Source: Roseococcus sp. SYP-B2431 (GTDB taxonomy: Bacteria > Pseudomonadota > Alphaproteobacteria > Acetobacterales > Acetobacteraceae). From it: 52,904 bases of DNA. The stretch covers positions 1 to 52,904 of the forward strand of contig NZ_SJXD01000002.1 of NCBI RefSeq assembly GCF_004336745.1, written 5' to 3'. Under the pieces are notes generated by a model, which saw only the letters and a program-made list of their open reading frames with translations, was not told the origin of the DNA and ran no database searches. Positions 40,603 through 49,341 of this stretch are shown piece by piece. The number at the start of each line of letters is the position of its first letter. The first letter of the stretch is position 1. The position numbers and the translations under genes were made by a program.

Positions 40603-42033
40603 ATGCTGAACTGCGCGCCCGAGCCGGCATCCCCGGCCCCGCATTCCGGCTGCCTGTGCCATCGGCCCGAGATCCGCGCCCTCGGCCGCCGCCTCGGGCG
40701 GGAGATGTCGCGCCGCGGCTTTGTCGCGGCCGCCCTGGCTTCCGGCGCGACGCCTGCCCTGGCGCAGCCCGCCGCCCCTCGCCCGATCCTCTTCCTCAAC
40801 TTCCGCCTCTTCGACGGCACCTCGCCGAACCTGCGCGACGGGCTCAGCCTGCTCGTCGAGGGCGGCCGGATCCGCTCGCTGGCCCCTGGCAATCCCGCCC
40901 CGCCCGAGGGGGCGCGGGCGATCGACTGCGGCGGCCGCACGCTCATGCCGGGGCTGATCGACGCGCATTGGCACGGCCTCTTCGCCGCCATCCCGTTGCC
41001 GGTGCTGCTGACGGCCGATATCGGCTACATCCAGCTCGCCGCCGCCGCCGAGGCCGAGCGCACGCTGATGCGCGGCTTCACCACCGTGCGCGACCTCGGC
41101 GGCCCCGCCTTCGCGCTGAAGCAGGCGATCGACGAAGGGCTGGTGGTGGGCCCGCGCATCTACCCCTCGGGCGCGATGATCACCGCCAGCGGCGGCCATG
41201 GCGACTTCCGGCCGGTCTCCGACTTCCCCAGCCCCGGCGGCGGGCGGACCGCCGTGGAGCGGACGGGCGCCCTCGGCATCGCCGACGGGCCCGACGAGAT
41301 GCGGCGCCGCGTGCGCGAGCAGCTCCTGCAGGGCGCGTCCCAGATCAAGCTGACCGGCAGCGGCGGGGTCTCCACCCCTCGCAGCCCGCTCGAGGCCCTC
41401 ACCCTCACCGAGGCCGAGATCCGCGCCGCGGTGGAGGCCGCTTCGGACTGGGGCACCTATGTGGCGGTCCACGCCTATACGCCGGCTTCGATCGCCCGCG
41501 CCCTGGACGCGGGGGTCCGCTGCATCGAGCACGGCCATCTCATGGACGAGGCGACGGCCGCGCGCCTCGCCGAGAAGGGCGTCTGGCTGAGCACGCAGCC
41601 CTTCAGCGAAGGCGATTCGGCCCCTCTCACGGGCCAGGGCCAGATCGACATGCTCCGGGTCTTCGCCGGCACCGACCGGACCTACACGCTGGCGAAGCGC
41701 CACGGCCTGAAGACCGCCTTCGGCACGGACCTGCTCTTCTCGGCGGCGCTGGCGCCGCGGCAGAGCCTGATGCTCACCCAGCTGACGCGCTGGTACACGC
41801 CCGCCGAGGCCCTGCGCATGGCCACGGCGACCAATGCCGAGCTGATGGCCCTTTCCGGCCCGCGCAATCCCTATCCCGGCAAGCTGGGCGTGGTGGAGGA
41901 GGGCGCCTTCGCCGACCTGCTGCTGGTGGACGGCAATCCGCTGGAGAACATGTCGCTCCTCGCCGAGCCGGGGCGGAACCTGCGGATCGTCATGAAGGAC
42001 GGGCGCATCCACAGGAACACGCTGGGCGGGTAG
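40603..42033 (+). CDS. Exported amidohydrolase (imidazolonepropionase-like) with Tat signal and Cys-rich leader
   Basis: 476 aa. A leader with Cys pattern (CAPEPASPAP then GCLCHRP) precedes a twin-arginine-type signal at MSRRGFVAAALASG. The hydrolase core has MPGLIDAHWHGLFAAIP with the His-x-His, LTGSGGVSTPRSPL, HAYTPASIARALDAGVRC, IEHGHLMDEATAA and FGTDLLFSAALAP with the late metal Asp. The exported, metal-dependent hydrolase family acts on cyclic amides or peptides. The true start may be the internal ATG (MSRRGF), which would remove the Cys leader. Substrate unknown. Confidence 0.85.
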   Translation: MLNCAPEPASPAPHSGCLCHRPEIRALGRRLGREMSRRGFVAAALASGATPALAQPAAPRPILFLNFRLFDGTSPNLRDGLSLLVEGGRIRSLAPGNPAPPEGARAIDCGGRTLMPGLIDAHWHGLFAAIPLPVLLTADIGYIQLAAAAEAERTLMRGFTTVRDLGGPAFALKQAIDEGLVVGPRIYPSGAMITASGGHGDFRPVSDFPSPGGGRTAVERTGALGIADGPDEMRRRVREQLLQGASQIKLTGSGGVSTPRSPLEALTLTEAEIRAAVEAASDWGTYVAVHAYTPASIARALDAGVRCIEHGHLMDEATAARLAEKGVWLSTQPFSEGDSAPLTGQGQIDMLRVFAGTDRTYTLAKRHGLKTAFGTDLLFSAALAPRQSLMLTQLTRWYTPAEALRMATATNAELMALSGPRNPYPGKLGVVEEGAFADLLLVDGNPLENMSLLAEPGRNLRIVMKDGRIHRNTLGG

Positions 42034-42099
42034 TGTCCTGCCCCGAAGTTCGCCACTCTTCGCGGCGGGGTTCGGGGATCAGCATGCCGCTGAACAAAG

Positions 42100-42408
42100 C
42101 TAGATTCCGAAGAAGAGCAGGTCGATCCCTCGCGTGATATCCGCCCGCGCCGGCTCGGCCGTCCCGACAGCTTCTCCGAGGACGCGCAGGGGCATGGGCC
42201 GCATCTGGCGGAGAACAATGGCGTAGGTCTGGCCCATCAACTCGATCGTCGGCGCCGTGGGACCTCGCAGAGGGGCAGGCGTCAAGGGGCAGACGATCCG
42301 TTCCGGTCCCTCGACCGCGGTGGCCTCCAGGATGCAGACGAAAGGAAAGGCCCGCAGCGCCACCACTCGGTGCCGGTGCAAAGCGAGATGCCGGGGTGAC
42401 CGGATCAC
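42100..42408 (-). CDS. ccdB: CcdB family toxin
   Basis: 102 aa, the CcdB length. The characteristic pieces are FVCILEATAVEGPERIVCPL, PTIELMGQTYAIVLRQMRPM and a C-terminal GIDLLFFGI, which matches the CcdB gyrase-toxin end (conserved LLF-GI). CcdB traps DNA gyrase on DNA; the last residues that contact gyrase are intact. It is encoded directly after ccdA with a 4-base overlap and ends 66 bases from the convergent amidohydrolase. It may be a chromosomal stability module. Confidence 0.85.
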   Translation of the reverse strand: MIRSPRHLALHRHRVVALRAFPFVCILEATAVEGPERIVCPLTPAPLRGPTAPTIELMGQTYAIVLRQMRPMPLRVLGEAVGTAEPARADITRGIDLLFFGI

Positions 42409-42668
42409 GGGTTCTCTTCGAGCCAGGCGTCCACGCCATCGGAGAAGGAGCCGTTCTCCGCGATGAAGCGTTCATAGTCCTTCGCTTCCTGCCGCAGTTC
42501 CTCGAGCAGCGCCGCTCGGGCCCGTTGCGCCAGTTCCGCCGCCACGGCCGCCTCGGCGACGGCCGAGACATTGATCTTCGCCGCCTTGGCCTTCGCCATG
42601 AGGTCACTGTTGATGGTGACGCTCACGGTGCGGCGTGGGGCGGCCGCGTCATGGGTGACAATGGTCAT
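42405..42668 (-). CDS. ccdA: CcdA family antitoxin
   Basis: 87 aa. The N-terminal part is the DNA-binding ribbon-helix-helix (RRTVSVTINSDLMAKAKAAK) and the C-terminal helix is the toxin-binding, unstable tail (YERFIAENGSFSDGVDAWLEE). CcdA neutralises CcdB and represses the operon with it. It overlaps ccdB by 4 bases. The control region at 42680-42709 has overlapping perfect dyads suited to RHH dimers. The module lies at the start side of a divergent Bug gene. Confidence 0.88.
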   Translation of the reverse strand: MTIVTHDAAAPRRTVSVTINSDLMAKAKAAKINVSAVAEAAVAAELAQRARAALLEELRQEAKDYERFIAENGSFSDGVDAWLEENP

Positions 42669-42679
42669 GCCCGGATTTT

Positions 42680-42709
42680 ACACGGGTCTTGGACCCGTGT
42701 CCAAGACCC
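42680..42709. promoter_or_regulatory. Two overlapping perfect dyads in the ccdAB control region
   Basis: Dyad 1: acacgggtc (42680-42688) with gacccgtgt (42692-42700). Dyad 2: gggtcttggac (42684-42694) with gtccaagaccc (42699-42709). They share sequence, so three gggtc/gaccc half-sites are present in 30 bases. They lie 12 bases upstream of the ccdA start and 33 bases before the divergent Bug gene, a likely autoregulatory operator of CcdA-CcdB. Confidence 0.7.
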
Positions 42710-42741
42710 TCTATCCTCCGCGCAACGACCGAGGAAACCCG

Positions 42742-43698
42742 ATGATCGCCCGCCGTATGCTGCTGTCAGCGCCGAGTCTCCTGGCCGCGCCCGCTTTCGG
42801 GCAGCCCCAATGGCGCCCCGACAAGTCCCTCACCATGATCGTCGCCTTCGCGGCCGGCGGCGGCACGGATGCCGCGGCCCGCACCATCGCGCGCTTCATG
42901 GAGAGGGATCTCGGCCAGCCGGTCGTGGTGCTGAACCGCCCCGGCGCCGGCGGCGAGATCGGCTTCACCGAGCTCGCCCGCGCGCGTCCGGACGGGCTGA
43001 CCATAGGCTTCATCAACACGCCGCATATCGTCACCCTGCCGATCGAGCGCCGCACCCGCTTTCGGCTCGAGGATTTTTCCCTGATCGCCAATATCGTGGA
43101 CGATCCGGGCGGCCTCTGGGTCCGCGCCGATTCCGGGATCCGCGACTTCGCCGGCCTCCTCGCCGCCGCCCGCGCCCAGCCCGGGACGATCGGCTACGGC
43201 ACCACCGGCGTCGGCTCGGACGATCATCTCGCGATGCTGGCGCTGGAGCGCGCCTCGGGCACCAGCTTCCTGCACGTGCCCTTCGGCGGCAGCGCCCAGG
43301 TGAAGCAGAATCTCATGTCCCGCGCGATCCCGCTCGCGGTGATGAACGTGGCCGAGGGCGTGAACGAGGCCCGCCAGGGCGTGCTGCGACCACTCGCCCA
43401 GATGGGTGCGGCGCGCTGGGCTCCGCTCGGCGACGTGCCGACGCTGAAGGAGCTGGGCTTCGAGGTGGTGGAGGGCTCGATGCGCGGCATGGCCGCGCCG
43501 GCCGGCCTGCCGCCGGAGATCCTCGCGCGTCTCTCGCTGGCCCTCCGCCGCACCGTGGACGACCCGGAGTTCAAGGCCAGCGCCGAGCAGCAGAACCTGC
43601 CGCTACGCTTCCTCGGCCCGGAGGAGTTCCTGGCCGAGCTGCGCGGGCTGCAACGCAGCTACCAGGCGCTCTGGGACCGGCATCCCTGGCGGGATTGA
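42742..43698 (+). CDS. Bug family solute-binding protein (TctC-like)
   Basis: 318 aa. Signal peptide residues 1-20 (MIARRMLLSAPSLLAAPAFG), then WRPDKSLTMIVAFAAGGGTD and a RPGAGGEIGFTELARA block, TTGVGSDDHLAM, FLHVPFGGSA. It binds a carboxylate in the periplasm. The ATG at 42742 is preceded by GAGGA. It is next to the alpha-hydroxy-acid oxidase cluster that runs towards it from the right, and divergent from ccdAB. Ligand unknown. Confidence 0.93.
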   Translation: MIARRMLLSAPSLLAAPAFGQPQWRPDKSLTMIVAFAAGGGTDAAARTIARFMERDLGQPVVVLNRPGAGGEIGFTELARARPDGLTIGFINTPHIVTLPIERRTRFRLEDFSLIANIVDDPGGLWVRADSGIRDFAGLLAAARAQPGTIGYGTTGVGSDDHLAMLALERASGTSFLHVPFGGSAQVKQNLMSRAIPLAVMNVAEGVNEARQGVLRPLAQMGAARWAPLGDVPTLKELGFEVVEGSMRGMAAPAGLPPEILARLSLALRRTVDDPEFKASAEQQNLPLRFLGPEEFLAELRGLQRSYQALWDRHPWRD

Positions 43699-43708
43699 TC
43701 GATTCCGC

Positions 43709-44875
43709 CTAGCCGACCCCGCTCGTCCGCAGCAGTACGTGGGGGCCCAGCTCGTCCAGCGTGTTCACGCCGAGCAGCGCCATGTCGCGGTCCAGCTCGC
43801 CCTTCATCAGGGAGATGGCGTGGCTGACGCCCTCCTCCTGGGCGACCGAGGCCGCATAGAGCATCGGCCGACCGAAGAAGCAGAAATGCGCCCCCAGCGA
43901 GAGGGCCTTCAGCACATCCGTGCCGCGCCGCAGCCCGCCGTCGAAGAGCACCGTCATCTGGCCCGAGGCGGCCGCGATCTCCGGCAGCACACGCAGCGTG
44001 CCTGCCGTGCCGTCCAGCTGCCGCCCGCCATGGTTGCTGACCACGATGCCGTCCGCGCCCTCGGCCTCGGCGCGGCGGGCGTCGTCCGGATGCATCACGC
44101 CCTTCACGATGAGCCAGCCCGGCCAGCGCTTGCGGATCAGCGCCAGGTGCTCCCAGTTCAGATGGTCCCGGGCGGTGAAGTCGCGCAGCACGTTGCGGGC
44201 GAGGATCGGCGCGCCGCGCTCGGCGAAGCTGTTCTCGAAATGCGGCATGCCGTGCTTGGCCCAGGTGTAGAGGAAGGAGCCGAAGGTCCAGCGCGGATGC
44301 AGCATCCCGTCCCAGGCGAGGCGCAGCGAGGGCTTGAGCGGCGTGGAGAAGCCGTTGCGCACGTTGTTCTCGCGGCTCGGCAGCACGGCCGTGTCCACGG
44401 TCACCAGCAGCGTGCCGAAGCCGGCGGCGGCCACGCGGTCCACCAGCGCCTCGACCCGCGTGGCGTTGCCGGGGAGATAGGCCTGGAACCAGGCGTCCGG
44501 ATTGGCCGCGATCACCTCCTCCATGCGGATCAGCGATGAGCCCGAAAGGATATAAGGAACATTCGCGGCCCGGGCCGCCCGGGCCAGGGCGATGTCGCCG
44601 CGATAGGCCACCAGCGCGGCCATGCCCATGGGCGCGATGCCGAAGGGCGCGTCCCATTCGCGGTTGAAGATCGTCCGCTTGTAGCTGCGCGGCGAAACGT
44701 CGCGCAGCACGCGCGGCAGGAAGTGGAATTCGGAATAAGCGCTGGCGCTGTCCTCCAGGGCGGCGTTCCGCTCGGTGGCGCCGGCGATATAGCCGAAGAT
44801 GGGGCGCGGCAGGCGGCGGCGGGACAGTTCCTCGAAATCGTCGAGGCAAAGGGCGCGTCGGGCAATGGAGCTCAT
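43709..44875 (-). CDS. FMN-dependent alpha-hydroxy acid oxidase/dehydrogenase (LldD/lactate oxidase family)
   Basis: 388 aa from ATG at 44875. Key features: RRLPRPIFGYIAGATERN, the N-terminal FMN region FGIAPMGMAALVAYRGD, PGWLIVKGVMHPDDAR with the FMN Lys, the active-site His in VVSNHGGRQLDG, and VLFDGGLRRGTDVLKALSLGA with the catalytic Arg and FMN phosphate site. Such enzymes oxidise L-lactate, mandelate or glycolate. It follows the enolase-superfamily gene on the same strand with 57 bases between them. Substrate is probably a hydroxy acid made by the neighbouring enzymes. Confidence 0.92.
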   Translation of the reverse strand: MSSIARRALCLDDFEELSRRRLPRPIFGYIAGATERNAALEDSASAYSEFHFLPRVLRDVSPRSYKRTIFNREWDAPFGIAPMGMAALVAYRGDIALARAARAANVPYILSGSSLIRMEEVIAANPDAWFQAYLPGNATRVEALVDRVAAAGFGTLLVTVDTAVLPSRENNVRNGFSTPLKPSLRLAWDGMLHPRWTFGSFLYTWAKHGMPHFENSFAERGAPILARNVLRDFTARDHLNWEHLALIRKRWPGWLIVKGVMHPDDARRAEAEGADGIVVSNHGGRQLDGTAGTLRVLPEIAAASGQMTVLFDGGLRRGTDVLKALSLGAHFCFFGRPMLYAASVAQEEGVSHAISLMKGELDRDMALLGVNTLDELGPHVLLRTSGVG

Positions 44876-44932
44876 GGCGCGCGACTGTAGCGTCTGGCCC
44901 GATCCGCGCCAGACGGCGCGGGGCATTTTGCG

Positions 44933-46081
44933 TCAGGCCGCGCGATGCTCCAGGCGCGCGACCAGCCAGGGCGCCGCGCCGGCAAGGTCCGGCTCCACGC
45001 CGAGGCCAGGACCGGCGGGCAGCGGGAAGACGCCCTCGCGCACGCGCGGGAAGGGCTGGGCCAGCGCCTCGCGCAGCGGGTTCTCCATCACGTCGTGCTC
45101 CAGCAGGCCGGGTCCGCCGGCCGCGGCCAGGATCTGCGCGGCGGCCAGCAGGCCGATCCCGCCGCCGAGCCAGTGCGGGCAATAGGATCGCCCGGCCGCG
45201 ATCGCCCGCCGGCCCACGGCATAGGCGCCCGTCACGCCGCCCCATTTCAGCGTGTCCGGCTGCACCACGCCGTGATGGCCGTTGCCGATCAGCGCCGCGA
45301 AGCTCTCGAAGCCCATCACGTTCTCGCCGCCTGCCAGCGGCACCGGCGAGAGCATCGCCAGCTCCGCCCATTCGGCCGCCGGACGGTCGGCGGGGATGGG
45401 CTCCTCGATCCAGCCGAGGCCGTGTGCGCCCAGGCGCGGCACGGCGCGGCGGGCCTCGGGTAGGTCCCAGCCCTGGTTGGCGTCGATCATCAGGCGCTCG
45501 CCGGGCCCCAGGTTCCGGACGAGGCTCGTGACATTCGCCTCGTCTGCCTCCAGGCCGAAGCCCACCTTCAGCTTGAAGGCCCGGAAGCCCGCGGCCCGGC
45601 AGCGATCCAGCGTGTCCGGCGTGCTGCCCGGATTGAGGCCGCTGGCATAGGCGGGCACCTCGTCGCGCACGCCGTCGCCGGCGAGCAGCGCGCGCAGCGG
45701 CTTGCCGGCGCGGCGCGCGGCCAGGTCCCAGAGCGCCAGGTCCAGCCCGGCGATGCAGGCCGCGAAGGGGCCCGGCTCGCCCACCTGGTTGACCCAGCGG
45801 ACGGTGCGCGCCGTCAGGCTTTGCCAGACGTCGGAGGGATCGGCGTGGGGGCCGGCGAGCGCCGCCGGCGCGATCACCGTCTCGATCAGGCGCTGCTTGT
45901 TGTCGGCGCCATAGGGCGGGAAGTTGCACCAGACCTCGCCCCAGCCATGCGCGCCCTCGGTGTCCTCCACACGCAGCAGCAGCGCGCTGCGGCGGGCGAT
46001 GCTGCCGAAGGACATCCGCACCGGCTCCTTCACCTCGGCGCGATAGAGGAAGGTCTCGATGCGGGCGAGGCGGATGGTCAT
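44933..46081 (-). CDS. Mandelate racemase / muconate lactonizing enzyme family protein (enolase superfamily)
   Basis: 382 aa. The catalytic base motif KxK is in AFKLKVGFG, metal ligands in MIDANQGW, IEEPIPADRP and AGGENVMGFES; the lid start is MTIRLARIETFLYRAE. A C-terminal His region is replaced by WGGVTGAYAVG. It is a member of the acid-sugar dehydratase / racemase group. It is coupled to the allantoinase-like gene (4-base overlap at 46078-46081). A pathway linking hydroxy acid, sugar acid and ureide is possible; substrate unknown. Confidence 0.9.
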   Translation of the reverse strand: MTIRLARIETFLYRAEVKEPVRMSFGSIARRSALLLRVEDTEGAHGWGEVWCNFPPYGADNKQRLIETVIAPAALAGPHADPSDVWQSLTARTVRWVNQVGEPGPFAACIAGLDLALWDLAARRAGKPLRALLAGDGVRDEVPAYASGLNPGSTPDTLDRCRAAGFRAFKLKVGFGLEADEANVTSLVRNLGPGERLMIDANQGWDLPEARRAVPRLGAHGLGWIEEPIPADRPAAEWAELAMLSPVPLAGGENVMGFESFAALIGNGHHGVVQPDTLKWGGVTGAYAVGRRAIAAGRSYCPHWLGGGIGLLAAAQILAAAGGPGLLEHDVMENPLREALAQPFPRVREGVFPLPAGPGLGVEPDLAGAAPWLVARLEHRAA

Positions 46082-46962
46082 GGGTGGTGCTTCTCGATCC
46101 AGTGCCGCGCGATGTCCTCCCGCCGGCAGACCCAGATCTGCGGCTGGGTCTTCACCCAGTCGAGCAGCTTCGCGAGCCCCGCCGCGCGGCCCGGATAGCC
46201 GATGATGCGGTTGTGCAGGCCCACGCTCAGCATGCGCCCGCCCGGCTCCGCCTGCATCAGCTCCAGCGCGCCCTTGATGTACTGGAAGAACTCCTCGCCC
46301 GCCGTCAGGGCCGCGCGCTGAAAGCGGATGTCGTTATGCGCGAGGTTATAAGGAAGGACGAGGCGGGGCGTGCCGTCGAGATCCGCCCAATAGGGCAGCT
46401 CGTCGTCATAGGCATCGCTGTCGTAGAGATAGCCGGCCTCGGCGAGCAGCCGCCGGGTGTTCTCGCTCGGCGCGTAGCGCGTGTACCAGCCCAGCGGCGG
46501 CGCGCCCATGACGCGGGTGATGAGGGCGGTGGCATCGGCGATGCGCTGGCGCTCGACCGCCTCCTCCATGCCGATGTGCATCTCCCACTTCCAGCCATGG
46601 CCGCAGACGTCCCAGCCGGCATCACGGATGGCGGCCACGGCCTGGGGCGTGCGCTCCAGCGAGCGGGCGACGGCGAAGACGGTGCAGGGCAGGTTCCGCT
46701 CGGTGAAGAGCCGGTGCAGGCGCCAGAAGCCCACCCGGCTGCCGTACTGGAACATGCTCTCGGCCCCGAGGTCGCGGCCCTTCACGGGCGCGGTGGCGCC
46801 TTCGGTGAGGGCATTCTCCGTGCGCGGATCGCCGTCGGGGACGGATTCCTCGCCGCCCTCCTCGTGGTTGATGACGAAGTTGAGCGCGACCTTGGCGCCG
46901 CCCGGCCAGCGCGGATCGGGCGGGTTGCGGCCGTAGCCCTCGAAGTCGCGGGCCGGGCTCAT
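46078..46962 (-). CDS. PuuE-like allantoinase family protein (deacetylase fold)
   Basis: 294 aa from ATG at 46962, overlapping the previous gene's stop by four bases (ATGA). The start FEGYGRNPPDPRWPGGAKVA and LNFVINHEEGGEESV are close to PuuE-type allantoinases, followed by SMFQYGSRVGFWRLHRLF, GWDVCGHGWKWE with metal His, and YTRYAPSENTRRLL. PuuE opens allantoin without the usual binuclear zinc cofactor. No allantoicase or urate genes are seen, so the substrate may be another cyclic amide. Confidence 0.82.
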   Translation of the reverse strand: MSPARDFEGYGRNPPDPRWPGGAKVALNFVINHEEGGEESVPDGDPRTENALTEGATAPVKGRDLGAESMFQYGSRVGFWRLHRLFTERNLPCTVFAVARSLERTPQAVAAIRDAGWDVCGHGWKWEMHIGMEEAVERQRIADATALITRVMGAPPLGWYTRYAPSENTRRLLAEAGYLYDSDAYDDELPYWADLDGTPRLVLPYNLAHNDIRFQRAALTAGEEFFQYIKGALELMQAEPGGRMLSVGLHNRIIGYPGRAAGLAKLLDWVKTQPQIWVCRREDIARHWIEKHHP

Positions 46963-47858
46963 ACTTCCGATCCCGGCACGATGCCGCGCGGCAGCCCGGC
47001 GACATATTCCGCCAGTTCGCCCGGCCGCGTGGCCCAGAGCTGATCCTGCTGCGCCATGATGTGCCGCAGCGCCTGGCGGAACGGCTTCAGCCGGTGCGGC
47101 TGCCCCAGGATGAAGGGATGCAGCACCACGCTGCACACCAACGGCCGCTTCTCCGACTGGCGCAGCAGCTCGTCGAACTGGTCCACGATCATGTCGGCGA
47201 ATTCGCGCGCGCTGTGCTGGCGCGCGATCAGCGCCGGGCTGTCGTTGATCTCGGTCGAATAGGGCACGGAGAGGATCGGCCCGGCCCGCGTCGCCATCCA
47301 GAAGGGCTGGTCGTCGGCCGGCCAGTCCATGACATAGGCGAAGCCCGATTCCCGCAGCAGGTCGAGCGTGACGTTGCTCTGGGCGATATAGGGGCCGAGC
47401 CAGCCGCGCGGCGGCACACCGGCGTGACGCGCCAGGATGTCGCGGCTCTCCACGATCAGCCGGCGCTCGTCCTCCTCCCAGAGGATGTCCTGCCGCTCGG
47501 AATTGCTGCGGCCATGGCCGATGAACTCGTCGCCGCGGGCGCGCAGCGCGGGGCCGATCTCGGGGCAGGCCTCCAGCGCCGCGCTGTTGATGTTGTGCGC
47601 CGAGGGGATCCCCAGCTCGTCCAGCGTGTCGAGCAGGTTCCACAGCCCGACCCGGTTGCCGTAGTCGCGCCAGGCGTAGCTGCGCTGGTTCTGCACGGGG
47701 TTCAGCCCCGTGCTGTCCGAGCCCATCCCCGCCCGATAGGCGAAATGCTCGATGTTGTTGACCACGAGCAGCGCGAGGCGCTTGCCGCCGGGCCATTCAT
47801 AGGTCGGGCGGGAGGGGATGGCGCTGTGCGCGTAGCGGTTGTGAGCGGGGAGCTTCAT
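46959..47858 (-). CDS. Polysaccharide deacetylase family protein
   Basis: 299 aa from ATG at 47858 (MKLPAHNRYAHSAIPSRPTY). It is diverged but shares the same NodB-type fold: ALLVVNNIEHFAYRAG, DELGIPSAHNINSAALEA, GDEFIGHGRSNSERQD with the His pair region, and FAYVMDWPADDQPFW. Its stop overlaps the next gene's start, so both are produced together. No signal peptide. It is likely a cytosolic small-molecule hydrolase in the same pathway as its neighbour; the substrate is unknown. Confidence 0.8.
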   Translation of the reverse strand: MKLPAHNRYAHSAIPSRPTYEWPGGKRLALLVVNNIEHFAYRAGMGSDSTGLNPVQNQRSYAWRDYGNRVGLWNLLDTLDELGIPSAHNINSAALEACPEIGPALRARGDEFIGHGRSNSERQDILWEEDERRLIVESRDILARHAGVPPRGWLGPYIAQSNVTLDLLRESGFAYVMDWPADDQPFWMATRAGPILSVPYSTEINDSPALIARQHSAREFADMIVDQFDELLRQSEKRPLVCSVVLHPFILGQPHRLKPFRQALRHIMAQQDQLWATRPGELAEYVAGLPRGIVPGSEV

Positions 47859-47954
47859 GAGACGGATGCTGGCCCGCGACGCCGGTCCGTTCAACCCGGC
47901 CTTGCGCCGTTTCGCGATGGCGCGGAGCATGCGCGGCAAGAACGGGAGGATGCG

Positions 47955-49232
47955 ATGGGGTGGGATTGGCTGCGCGCGGAAGGCGCGATGGCACGATGGC
48001 AGGCGCTGTGCGACGCGGACCCCATCCTGCGGCACCGCCTGCCCGGCGGCGCGGCACGCTTCTCGATCGCACAGCCTGGGCTGGCCGTCTCGCTGGACAT
48101 CGCCGAGGGGCGCCTCACCCTCGCGGAGGGCGACGACGCCGCCACCCGCTTCGGCGCCGAGGCCGCGATCTGGGAGAAGTTCCTGGCGCCCGTCCCGCCA
48201 CGCCATCACCACAACCTCTACGCGTTGCGCATGCGCGTCCCCGGCTTCACCATGGAGGGCGACGAGCTGGCCTGGGCGCAGCACGCCCATCTGCTGCGCC
48301 GCGCGCTGGACCTCGCGCGCTGGCTCCGGTGCGGCGGGACCGGCCCCGCCCCCACCTCGCTCCGGCCGGCCCTCGGCGTCCCGACCCCCGGCCCGGCGGC
48401 GACCGGCCGCTACGTGACGGTGCATGCGCGGGGGCGCGACTACGTGCTCTACGGCGAGGCCGCCGGCACAGGCCGCCCGATCCTCGGCCTGCACACCGCG
48501 GGCTCCGATTCGCGCCAGTTCCACCGGCTGATGGACGAGCGGCGCCTCGCCCAGGCGGGCTTCGCGATCACCGCCTTCGACCTTCCGGGCCATGGCCGCT
48601 CGCCCGCGGTGGCCGAGCCCGGCGGCTGGGCGCTGGACACCGAGCTCTATGCCGAGCTGATCCTGGGCTTCGTGGAGGCCTGGGGCTTCACGGAGAAGCC
48701 GGTGCTGCTCGGCGCCTCCATGTCCGGCGAGATCTGCCTGGAGATGGCCTTCCGCGCGCCCGAACGCTTCGCCGCCATCATCGCCTGCGAGGCGGCCGAC
48801 CACATCGAGCGGCGCCGCACGCCCTGGGCCGACCATCCCCTGGTCAATGCCGCGATCTACATCCCCGAATGGATCGAGGGGCTGATCGCGCCGCAATCGC
48901 CGGCGGAATGCGCCGCCGAGATCGCCTGGCACTACAGCCAGGGCGGCTGCGGCACCTTCCCCGGCGACATCCTCTTCTATTCCGGCGGCTGGGACGCGCG
49001 GGACCGCGTGCATCGCATCGACACCGCCCGCTGCCCGCTCACCTTGCTGACCGGTGAATACGACTATTCCTGCACCGCCGAGCATTCGGCGGCGACGGCG
49101 GCGAAGATTCCCGGCGCGCGCTTCCAGCGGATGGACGGAATCGGCCACTTCCCCATCGCGGAGAACCCGGCCTGCTTCCTGGATTTCCTGCTGCCGGCGC
49201 TGTTAAGCCAGCATGCCAAGTCAACAGTCTAA
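47955..49232 (+). CDS. Alpha/beta hydrolase
   Basis: 425 aa from ATG at 47955, preceded by GGGAGGA. An N-terminal region of about 150 residues (MGWDWLRAEGAMARWQAL) comes before the hydrolase core: ILGLHTAGSDSRQFHRLM with the oxyanion loop, FDLPGHGRSP, LLGASMSGEICLEMAF with the Ser elbow, LTGEYDYSCTAEHSA with the acid, and GIGHFPIAENP with His. The end after about 49200 (SQHAKSTV) is not typical and falls in lower-G+C sequence, so the original C-terminus may have been altered by insertion of the next cassette. Confidence 0.82.
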   Translation: MGWDWLRAEGAMARWQALCDADPILRHRLPGGAARFSIAQPGLAVSLDIAEGRLTLAEGDDAATRFGAEAAIWEKFLAPVPPRHHHNLYALRMRVPGFTMEGDELAWAQHAHLLRRALDLARWLRCGGTGPAPTSLRPALGVPTPGPAATGRYVTVHARGRDYVLYGEAAGTGRPILGLHTAGSDSRQFHRLMDERRLAQAGFAITAFDLPGHGRSPAVAEPGGWALDTELYAELILGFVEAWGFTEKPVLLGASMSGEICLEMAFRAPERFAAIIACEAADHIERRRTPWADHPLVNAAIYIPEWIEGLIAPQSPAECAAEIAWHYSQGGCGTFPGDILFYSGGWDARDRVHRIDTARCPLTLLTGEYDYSCTAEHSAATAAKIPGARFQRMDGIGHFPIAENPACFLDFLLPALLSQHAKSTV

Positions 49233-49341
49233 GTATAGAGAGGCGGCCCCTCAGAATTATGCATTTCCACGCCGATAATTGCCTTTCATGGCGCAGTCGC
49301 TTCCACTCGACGGTTTATGATCGAAGGCCTAAATACAGAAA

